Source: Pseudomonadota bacterium
Lineage (GTDB): Bacteria; Pseudomonadota; Alphaproteobacteria; Caulobacterales; Caulobacteraceae
Length of the DNA: 11,758 nt
Direction of reading: 5' to 3'
Assembly (NCBI GenBank): GCA_023445955.1
Contig: JAEXJH010000116.1
Span: 1-11,758, forward strand
Of this stretch, positions 7,268-11,758 are shown one piece after another. The translations under genes were made by a program, and so were the position numbers. Positions within the stretch are counted from its first letter, which is position 1. Every line of letters starts with the position of its first letter. A model generated the notes under the pieces. The model saw nothing but the letters and a program-made list of their open reading frames with translations. It did no database searches and was not told the origin of the DNA.

Positions 7268-7624
7268 ATGCGTGAAGACGGCAAGATCGACTATATCGAG
7301 TGGCCCGGCGGCGACCTGCCGACGACCAAGAGCTTCTATTCGGCCGCCTTCGGCTGGAGCTTCGTCGACTACGGTCCCGACTATGTCGCCTTCGAGGGCC
7401 AGGGCGCCGACGGCGGTTTCGCCAAGCCGCAGGAGGGCTCGATCGATCGGCCGCTGGTCATCCTCTACGCCCATGACCTGGAAGCCATGCTGGACAAGGT
7501 GACGAAGGCCGGCGGCGTGATCACCGCCCCGATCTTCAGTTTCCCGGGCGGCCGTCGCTTCCACTTCACCGACCCGTCCGGCAACGAGCTGGGCGTCTGG
7601 AGCGCGACGGGGATCGAGGCCTAG
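7268..7624 (+). CDS. VOC-fold (glyoxalase/bleomycin-resistance type) protein
   Basis: A 118-residue single-domain protein of the vicinal oxygen chelate superfamily. It begins KIDYIEWPGGDLPTTKSFYSAAFGWSF-like, the typical first beta-alpha unit (strand, then F-Y-x-x-x-F-G-W), and ends FTDPSGNELGVW (about 99-110), which carries the canonical C-terminal Glu. The first metal ligand, usually His two residues before the Glu of the first strand, is Tyr9 here, so the metal site looks incomplete and the protein may bind a ligand without glyoxalase chemistry. The start is well supported by GAGGAG upstream of ATG 7268. It follows the methyltransferase by 44 bases but seems to have its own promoter with a LexA-like box. 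The stop overlaps that of the convergent gene at CTAG. Function is unknown beyond the fold. Confidence 0.83.
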   Translation: MREDGKIDYIEWPGGDLPTTKSFYSAAFGWSFVDYGPDYVAFEGQGADGGFAKPQEGSIDRPLVILYAHDLEAMLDKVTKAGGVITAPIFSFPGGRRFHFTDPSGNELGVWSATGIEA

Positions 7625-8481
7625 AACTTCGGGTGGAACTTGCGGGGCGACCAGCCGAAGTCCCGCATCGCCGGCGAGCTGTCGAAGGTCAGGTCCTGGC
7701 CCATGCGCGCGCCCATGGCCGTGGTCGCGCCGGGATAGAACGGCTTGGCCAGGCGCATGACCAGGGCGAACAGCCAGGTCGGCATGGCCAGGCTGCGCGG
7801 GTGCTTGCCCAGGCCCTCGAAGATCCGATCGACCATGACGCGGTAGGTGACGGTCTCGCCGCCGACCAGGTCATAGGCCTGGTCGCGGGTGGCCGGCGCG
7901 TGGGCCGCCGCCAGGGCCCCGGCCGCCAGATCCTTGGCATGGACCGGCTGGCGCAGGCCCTCGCCCTTGCCCGACAACGGCATGACGTGGAAGCGGCGGA
8001 TCAGGCGGGCGATGCGGCTGACGTTCTCATCGTGGCCTTCGTCATAGATCAGGGTCGGCCGCAGGATGGTCCAGGCCACGCCGTGCGCGGCGCACCAGGT
8101 CTCGACGGCGGTCTCTGCGTTCGCCAGTTCCTGCGCCACGCCCCGCTCGCCGGCGTCCGGCGAGTCGGTCTTGGTGAAGCGGCTGGTCGAGGAAAAGGCG
8201 ATCAGCCGCTCCATGCCGCGCGCCTTCAGCGCCGGCAGGACCGACGGCAGCAGCCAGATCGGCGACAACGAGAACACCGTCGCGGCCACCGGCAGGCGCT
8301 CGTCCAGATCGGCGTCCTTGAGGTCGCCGCCGATCCAGCAGGTCTCCTCGGTGGGCGGGCGACGGCTGAAAGCCGTCGGGTCCAGGTCCTCCGCCTTGAG
8401 CAGGGCCAGCAGGTGGCCGCCGATCAGGCTGGTCGCGCCCAGCACCAGCACCGGCGTCTTCAGGGTGTTCTCAGCGTCCAT
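7621..8481 (-). CDS. NAD(P)-binding Rossmann protein (atypical SDR/epimerase type)
   Basis: A 286-residue protein with the nucleotide-binding motif GATSLIGG at residues 15-22, directly after a hydrophobic strand PVLVLGAT. It has the extended/atypical SDR layout: strand AFSSTSRF in the position where classical enzymes carry the catalytic Ser, then a C-terminal part with WTILRPTLIYDEG and HAKDLAAGALAA, both characteristic of NAD-dependent epimerase/dehydratase and NmrA-like proteins. I see no convincing YxxxK catalytic pair, so it may be an atypical reductase or a redox sensor; the substrate is unknown. ATG 8481 lies only 34 bp from the divergent YjbR start, with a GTTAC/GTCAC dyad between. Its stop overlaps that of the VOC gene as CTAG. 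Confidence 0.85.
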   Translation of the reverse strand: MDAENTLKTPVLVLGATSLIGGHLLALLKAEDLDPTAFSRRPPTEETCWIGGDLKDADLDERLPVAATVFSLSPIWLLPSVLPALKARGMERLIAFSSTSRFTKTDSPDAGERGVAQELANAETAVETWCAAHGVAWTILRPTLIYDEGHDENVSRIARLIRRFHVMPLSGKGEGLRQPVHAKDLAAGALAAAHAPATRDQAYDLVGGETVTYRVMVDRIFEGLGKHPRSLAMPTWLFALVMRLAKPFYPGATTAMGARMGQDLTFDSSPAMRDFGWSPRKFHPKF

Positions 8482-8483
8482 TC

Positions 8484-8498
8484 GTTACATATAGTCAC
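8484..8498. promoter_or_regulatory. GTTAC-N5-GTCAC dyad in a 34-bp divergent spacer
   Basis: GTTACATATAGTCAC is an imperfect inverted repeat (GTnAC at each end, AT-rich middle) and fills nearly half of the tiny spacer between the SDR-like gene (-) and yjbR (+). It begins three bases upstream of the SDR start codon. The AT-rich core may also be the -10 region for one or both genes. It resembles winged-helix regulator operators in general form; the regulator is unknown. Confidence 0.42.
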
Positions 8499-8515
8499 GG
8501 TTGGGAAGGGAGCCC

Positions 8516-8860
8516 ATGACCTACGACGACGTCCGCGCGTTCGCGTTCAAATTGCCCGGCGTCGAGGATGGGACCGCCTATGGCCGGCCCTGCCTGAAGG
8601 CGCACGGCAAGTTCCTGACCCGCCTGTTCGAGGACGGCGAGAGCCTGGTCTGCCCTGCCGTGCCATTCGACGAGCGCGAGATGCTGGTCGGGGCCGAGCC
8701 GGACGTCTTCCATTTCACCGACCACTTCCGGAACTATCCCTACGTCCTCGTCCGCCTGCCGCTGGCCCACCCGGGCACGGTCGAGCGGCTGGTCCTGCGC
8801 CAGTGGCGGGCGACCGCACCAAAGAAAATCCTGAAAGCCTGGGACGAAACGCACCCATGA
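8516..8860 (+). CDS. YjbR/MmcQ-family protein
   Basis: A 114-residue protein of the YjbR/MmcQ superfamily, a small CyaY-like fold often annotated as DNA-binding. It shows the family pattern: an N-terminal helix with LPGVEDGTAYGRPCLKAHGKF (about 13-33), a central strand pair, and a C-terminal block VLRQWRATAPKKILKAW. The biochemical function is unestablished and DNA binding is only a family annotation. I prefer ATG 8516, because AAGGGAG sits just upstream; an in-frame TTG at 8501 would add five residues that include this ribosome binding site. The stop overlaps the next start as ATGA (8857-8860), which indicates translational coupling with the Pr6Pr membrane protein gene. Confidence 0.85.
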   Translation: MTYDDVRAFAFKLPGVEDGTAYGRPCLKAHGKFLTRLFEDGESLVCPAVPFDEREMLVGAEPDVFHFTDHFRNYPYVLVRLPLAHPGTVERLVLRQWRATAPKKILKAWDETHP

Positions 8861-9501
8861 AAGCCTGGCGCATCCTGATCGCAGCCGTCGCCTGCCTCGG
8901 CCCCATCCTGCAATACGGCCTGATGATTTACGACGAGACCCTGGTCTCGGCCGCCGTCAAGTCGGTGCAGTTCTTCAGCTACTTCACGATCCTGTCGAAC
9001 CTGCTGGCCGCCGCGGCCCTGACCGCGCCACTGACGGCCCCCGCCAGCCGTTTTGCGACCTGGGCCGAGCAGAGCGGTCCGCGCGCCTCGATCGCGACCT
9101 ACCTGACCATCACCGCCGTGGTCTATCACACCATGCTGGCCTGGCAGTGGCATCCGCAGGGCCTGAGGCTGCTCTCCGACACCGTCCTGCACACGATCAC
9201 GCCGACGGCCTATCTGATCGATCTGGCGCTGCGCGGCGGCCAGGGTCAGGCGCGGTGGATCGCGGCGGCCAAGGCCATGGCCTTCCCGGCCCTGTACGGC
9301 GTCTGGACCCTGATCCACGGGGCGCTGGCGGGCTGGTATCCGTATCCGTTCATGAACGTCGCCAAGCGCGGCTATCCCGCCGTGCTGCTGACCATGGTCG
9401 AGATGAGCCTGGCCTTCGCCCTCGTCGCCGTGGTCTTCATCGCCCTCTCGCGCGTTCGGGCCAAGGTGGCGCTGGGTCGCCCCGCGCCTATATCCGCCTG
9501 A
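8857..9501 (+). CDS. Pr6Pr-family six-helix membrane protein
   Basis: A 214-residue integral membrane protein with about six hydrophobic helices. It carries the recognisable Pr6Pr pattern: FFSYFTILSNLLAA after the first helix, a VVYHTMLAW helix, then HTITPTAYLIDLAL, the segment GVWTLIHGALAGWYPYPFMNV, and a final helix ending in a short basic tail. Pr6Pr proteins are poorly characterised and distantly resemble the FAR-17a/AIG1 (androgen-induced) hydrolase-type family. Catalytic activity here is speculative, although the conserved Thr/His/Asn positions make it worth considering. It is translationally coupled to yjbR by ATGA and followed after 20 bases by the aldo/keto reductase, forming the middle of a three-gene operon. 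Confidence 0.8.
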   Translation: MKAWRILIAAVACLGPILQYGLMIYDETLVSAAVKSVQFFSYFTILSNLLAAAALTAPLTAPASRFATWAEQSGPRASIATYLTITAVVYHTMLAWQWHPQGLRLLSDTVLHTITPTAYLIDLALRGGQGQARWIAAAKAMAFPALYGVWTLIHGALAGWYPYPFMNVAKRGYPAVLLTMVEMSLAFALVAVVFIALSRVRAKVALGRPAPISA

Positions 9502-9521
9502 CTAATTTCCAGGAGTTCTCC

Positions 9522-10361
9522 ATGTCCAAGCTCGTACCCGCCATCCGCTCGGGCGACGTCCTGATGCCCGCCCTCGGCTTCGGCACCTGGCAGCTGGAGA
9601 ACGGCGCGGCCGTCCCGCTGGTCGAGAAGGCCCTGGAGGTCGGCTATCGCCACATCGACACCGCCCAGATCTACGGCAACGAGCGCGACGTCGGCGCGGC
9701 GATCAAGGCCAGCGGCGTCAAGCGGGGCGAGATCTTCCTGACCACCAAGGTCTGGATCGACAAGTTCGCCGACGGCGACCTGCAGCGCTCGGCCGAGAAG
9801 AGCCTGGAGCGCCTGGGCGTCGACCAGGTCGACCTGCTGCTGCTGCACTGGCCCAAGCCCGACGTGCCGCTGGCCGAAACCCTGAAGGCCCTGAACGAGG
9901 TCCAGGCCAAGGGCCTGACCCGCGCCATCGGCCTGTCGAACTTCCCTTCGGCCCTGTTGGCGCAGGCCGCCGAACTGTCGCAAGCCCCGATCGCCAACGA
10001 CCAGGTCGAGTATCACCCCTACCTGTCGCTGAAGACCCTGAAGGCCAAGGCCGACGAACTGGGGACCTCGATCACCGCCTGGTCGCCGCTGGCCCAGGGC
10101 AAGATCGCCGACGATCCGGTGCTGGTCGAGATCGGCCTCGCCCACGGCAAGACGCCCGGCCAGGTCACGCTGCGCTGGATCATCCAGCAGGGGATCATCG
10201 CCATTCCCCGCACCAAGAACCCGGCGCGCATCGAGGAGAACTTCGACATCCTCGACTTCAGCCTGTCGGACGACGAGATGGCCAAGATCCATGGCCTGGC
10301 GCGCCCGGACGGCCGCCTGGGCGACTGGCTGGACAAGGCCTACGCCTGGGACGCCGAATAG
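9522..10361 (+). CDS. Aldo/keto reductase (2,5-diketo-gluconate reductase type)
   Basis: This 279-residue NADPH-dependent reductase has the length and motifs of the AKR5/DkgA-DkgB group. The catalytic tetrad is complete: D46 and Y51 in HIDTAQIYGNE, K76 in TTKVW, and H109 in LLLLHWP. The cofactor region ends with IAIPRTKNPARIEENFDIL, typical of NADPH-binding members. It would reduce small aldehydes or ketones such as methylglyoxal or diketogluconate in the cytosol. ATG 9522 is preceded by AGGAG at good spacing. It is the last gene of the yjbR-Pr6Pr-AKR operon. Only three bases separate its stop from the stop of the convergent DedA gene, so any terminator must lie within that neighbour. The family is secure; the physiological substrate is not. 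Confidence 0.94.
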   Translation: MSKLVPAIRSGDVLMPALGFGTWQLENGAAVPLVEKALEVGYRHIDTAQIYGNERDVGAAIKASGVKRGEIFLTTKVWIDKFADGDLQRSAEKSLERLGVDQVDLLLLHWPKPDVPLAETLKALNEVQAKGLTRAIGLSNFPSALLAQAAELSQAPIANDQVEYHPYLSLKTLKAKADELGTSITAWSPLAQGKIADDPVLVEIGLAHGKTPGQVTLRWIIQQGIIAIPRTKNPARIEENFDILDFSLSDDEMAKIHGLARPDGRLGDWLDKAYAWDAE

Positions 10362-10364
10362 CGG

Positions 10365-11018
10365 CTAGGCCTGGAAGGTCGGCGCCAGGGTCTGGCGTCG
10401 ACGCCCGGCCGACCGGCGCATCGCATTGAGCAGGGCCGAGCCGCCGATTACGACGACCGCGCCGCCGCCCAGGGTCAGCCACAACGCCCAGCCTTCCAGC
10501 TCCAGCAGCTCCAGGCCGCGCATGGCCAGATAGCCCGGGGCCAGCATCACGCCGACCCACAGGGCCGCCGAGGTCAGGTTGGCGACCTGGAAGACCCAGG
10601 TCCGCATCCGCAGCATGCCGACCATGACCGGCACGAAGGCGCGCAGTGGGCCGAAGAAGCGTCCCACGAACACCGAGACCACGCCGTAGCGGCGCGCATA
10701 GAGGCGCGTGCGGGCCACCACGCGACGATGCGAACGCAGGGCCGGATGGCGCAGGGCGCGCGCGCCCAGGTGGCGGCCGATCTGGAAGGAAATGGCGTCG
10801 CCCAGCACCGCGCCGGCCACGCACCAGAAGAACACCTCGACAGGATCCAGCGCCCCGCTGGCGATCAGGCCGCCGGCCAGCAGCATCAGGGCCGTCGCCG
10901 GCACGAAGGCGCCGATCAGGAACATCGATTCCAGCAAGGTCAGGATCCCGAGGATCGGACCGGCCCAAGCCTGATGTTGCGAAACGAACGCGCTGACGGG
11001 GGAAAGCAAACTGTCCAT
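10365..11018 (-). CDS. DedA-family membrane protein (VTT domain)
   Basis: A 217-residue inner-membrane protein of the DedA/VTT (SNARE-associated) family. It shows the conserved acidic residue and loop in LESMFLIGAFVPATALMLLAGG, then GAVLGDAISFQIGRHLG, and the second re-entrant signature FVGRFFGPLRAFVPVMVGMLRM followed by FQVANLTSAALW. DedA proteins affect membrane potential, lipid carrier recycling (undecaprenyl phosphate) and drug resistance; which applies here is not visible. The C-terminus is basic (MRRSAGRRRQ) and cytoplasmic. ATG 11018 follows a GAGGAG ribosome binding site, and an 8-bp hairpin lies immediately upstream of that site in the leader. It converges on the aldo/keto reductase gene with a three-base gap. 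Confidence 0.92.
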   Translation of the reverse strand: MDSLLSPVSAFVSQHQAWAGPILGILTLLESMFLIGAFVPATALMLLAGGLIASGALDPVEVFFWCVAGAVLGDAISFQIGRHLGARALRHPALRSHRRVVARTRLYARRYGVVSVFVGRFFGPLRAFVPVMVGMLRMRTWVFQVANLTSAALWVGVMLAPGYLAMRGLELLELEGWALWLTLGGGAVVVIGGSALLNAMRRSAGRRRQTLAPTFQA

Positions 11019-11027
11019 GGGCTCCTC

Positions 11028-11049
11028 GAACGCACAGATAGGTGCGCTC
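11028..11049 (-). promoter_or_regulatory. Leader hairpin abutting the DedA ribosome binding site
   Basis: Read on the minus strand, GAGCGCAC-CUAUCU-GUGCGUUC forms an 8-bp stem with one G-U pair and a six-base loop. It ends right before the GAGGAG that starts the DedA ribosome binding site. It could modulate translation or mRNA stability; no known element is matched. Confidence 0.35.
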
Positions 11050-11139
11050 GATGCCGTCTATAAGGCGAGGAAGTGACCTGTTCGCGAATAGTCGGCGGGC
11101 TGTGACAAAGAAGCCTCGGAGGTGAGCCTCCAGCGGAAG

Positions 11140-11155
11140 CCCTCCTCATGGAGGG
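11140..11155. repeat. CCCTCC-TCAT-GGAGGG hairpin with adjacent GGAGG-TGAG-CCTCC hairpin
   Basis: A perfect 6-bp stem with a four-base loop (11140-11155) follows a 5-bp stem with loop TGAG (11118-11131). The two are mutually complementary in part and could switch pairing. The form resembles short intergenic stem-loops common in Caulobacter-type genomes, as I recall. It may be a dispersed intergenic repeat. Confidence 0.35.
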
Positions 11156-11275
11156 AGGGGATTCAGGGCGTTCTGTCCTCGGCGTTCGCGACTTCGAACC
11201 CCGCGAAATCAATCACTTCTCACTTTTACGCGCCCCTGAATGATCCGTGCTCAACCTCGCCCCATACTCTTCCTC

Positions 11276-11635
11276 ACCTGACAGCGCGGAAGGGACGTCC
11301 GGCCGGCGACTTGGGCGGCTGTCAGGGGTGGTCGAGCGCGGCAGGCACGGGCTGAAACCGCCTGTGTGGTCCGGACGAGGCAGCCAGCCTCTCCGCCCGT
11401 CGGAGGCCCAAACGTCGGGAGCGGGTTAAGGCCCCGCGCTCTCGAAGGCTTCCGGATAACGGACCACGCGGGGCGTTCAGGCTTCGTCGAAACGGTATTT
11501 ACACTTCACACTCCGGACGCTGTCCGGCGCTCCGCAGTCCCTTCCACACCTTCAGCGGCCCACGCCGTGTGAAGCCGAGACCTCATGACCGCCGCGGGCG
11601 TTCCCAGACAAACTCCGTCCGTTTTCAGACGAAGC
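11276..11635 (+). other. Candidate structured RNA (multi-helix region)
   Basis: Several stems nest or follow one another without crossing: 11277-11285 with 11318-11326 (9 bp); 11342-11346 with 11360-11364; 11391-11395 with 11401-11405; 11431-11438 with 11467-11474 (8 bp, enclosing TCCG-GATAA-CGGA); 11481-11495 with 11619-11635 (imperfect, ~15 pairs); inside the last, 11504-11511 with 11567-11574 (8 bp) and hairpins 11513-11527 and 11590-11600. The pattern is compatible with a ~360-nt folded RNA or a long leader. The strand is a guess, and no known RNA family is recognised. Short stems arise by chance in GC-rich DNA, so this is tentative. Confidence 0.28.
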
Positions 11636-11647
11636 CGGTTTCATCCT

Positions 11648-11692
11648 GCCCTGAAAGGGCCTAGGTAAGCCTCAACCTGAGCATAACTTACC
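11648..11692 (+). promoter_or_regulatory. Two leader hairpins just upstream of the right-edge gene
   Basis: GCCCT-GAA-AGGGC (11648-11660) is followed by GGTAAG paired with CTTACC (11664-11669 and 11687-11692), whose loop contains the smaller stem CTCA-ACC-TGAG. The second stem ends directly before AGGGA, the likely ribosome binding site for the ATG at 11706. This is a plausible translational control element of unknown type. Confidence 0.4.
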
Positions 11693-11705
11693 AGGGACTG
11701 GGATA

Positions 11706-11758
11706 ATGGACGACGCCGGCGCGAGCCTGCAGGCGATCATGGCGGGGATGGGCCGGAC
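11706..11758 (+). CDS. Start of a CDS (3' truncated), perhaps glutamate-5-semialdehyde dehydrogenase
   Basis: Only 17 complete codons are visible: MDDAGASLQAIMAGMGR, running off the window. AGGGACTGGG upstream offers a ribosome binding site, and the codons are GC-rich at third positions like the other genes here. The short pattern L-x-x-I-M-x-x-M-G-R resembles the N-terminus of ProA, which continues with an Ala/Arg-rich helix (ARAAA) in many alphaproteobacteria. Seventeen residues are too few to be confident, and no proB is visible upstream. That a gene starts here is likely; its identity is a guess. Confidence 0.5.
   Translation, partial: MDDAGASLQAIMAGMGR

Larger units (their letters stand above)
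11019..11705. other. 687-bp non-coding region, rich in inverted repeats
   Basis: The only gene-free stretch longer than 300 bases. Small open frames in it lack ribosome binding sites, recognisable families and the strong third-position GC of the neighbours. It holds the leader of the DedA gene, two adjacent GGAGG/CCTCC-type hairpins (11118-11131 and 11140-11155), an inverted repeat TTCGCG/CGCGAA (11185-11190 and 11202-11207), a series of non-crossing longer stems from 11277 on, and the leader of the gene starting at 11706. Confidence 0.7.

Noticed and set aside
7633..9501. 622-residue plus-strand open frame running into the Pr6Pr gene
   Set aside because: The first part is antisense to the SDR-like gene and out of frame with yjbR. 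Only the segment from 8857 on, which has its own ATG and known family motifs, is real.
9147..9521. 125-residue N-terminal extension of the aldo/keto reductase
   Set aside because: The extension overlaps the Pr6Pr gene out of frame and has an Arg/Gly-rich translation. The AGGAG-preceded ATG at 9522 gives the normal family length.
11170..11187. Second possible LexA box, GTTC repeated
   Set aside because: The spacer is ten bases, not seven, so it does not fit the known site.
11185..11207. TTCGAACC near 11193 as a tRNA T-arm
   Set aside because: The flanking stem is TTCGCG/CGCGAA with an 11-base loop, not a T-arm, and no anticodon or acceptor stem can be placed around it.
11366..11390. Resemblance of GGTCCGGACGAGGCAGCC to the SRP (4.5S) RNA core
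   Set aside because: The conserved GGAA tetraloop and the asymmetric internal loop of SRP RNA are missing and the flanks do not pair as required.
11122..11572. Small open frames (77, 60 and 68 residues) in the right-hand intergenic region
   Set aside because: No ribosome binding sites, no recognisable motifs, and no third-position GC bias like the neighbouring genes; they overlap the inverted-repeat region.
11276..11692. Two-piece tmRNA or RNase P RNA as explanation for the stems
   Set aside because: I find no tag-peptide reading frame, no tRNA-like end with TTCGA in a paired arm, and none of the conserved RNase P core segments on either strand.

Overview
The window reads as ordinary chromosomal DNA of a high-GC alphaproteobacterium, most likely Caulobacter or a close relative such as Phenylobacterium. 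This rests on very GC-rich third codon positions, the types of protein present, a GAAC-N7-GAAC box of the alphaproteobacterial LexA type, and a marked scarcity of GANTC, the CcrM methylation site. I see no insertion sequences, prophage genes, CRISPR arrays, tRNAs or rRNAs.

Layout. At the left edge is the C-terminal part of a DUF4153 membrane protein (+). It converges on a two-gene minus-strand unit, a YbaN/DUF454 small membrane protein followed by a half-size ABC exporter. Divergent from that unit is an isochorismatase-family cysteine hydrolase (+), which converges on an unrecognised 81-residue one-helix protein (-). Next comes UbiA, the ubiquinone-pathway prenyltransferase (+), converging on a small secreted LprI-like protein (-). 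A three-gene plus-strand run follows: a fatty acid desaturase, a METTL20/ETF-beta-lysine-type methyltransferase, and a VOC (glyoxalase-fold) protein that probably has its own promoter. This run converges on an atypical NAD(P)-binding protein (-). That gene shares a 34-bp divergent promoter region with a compact operon (+) of YjbR/MmcQ, a Pr6Pr membrane protein and an aldo/keto reductase. The operon converges on a DedA-family membrane protein (-). The last ~690 bases before a truncated CDS at the right edge are non-coding and rich in inverted repeats.

How it works together. Most genes are independent housekeeping or stress functions: quinone synthesis, membrane lipid desaturation, membrane homeostasis, carbonyl reduction and export. 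The interest lies mainly in regulation and architecture. There is a putative SOS box over the promoter of the VOC gene. Distinct dyad or palindrome operators sit in three short divergent regions (4073-4206, 5525-5593, 8482-8515). Three convergent gene pairs overlap by exactly the palindrome CTAG, so one tetranucleotide gives a TAG stop on both strands. A possible structured RNA or leader lies at 11276-11692. No clearly new multi-gene system is visible; the structured region and the SOS-box/VOC pairing are the best leads.
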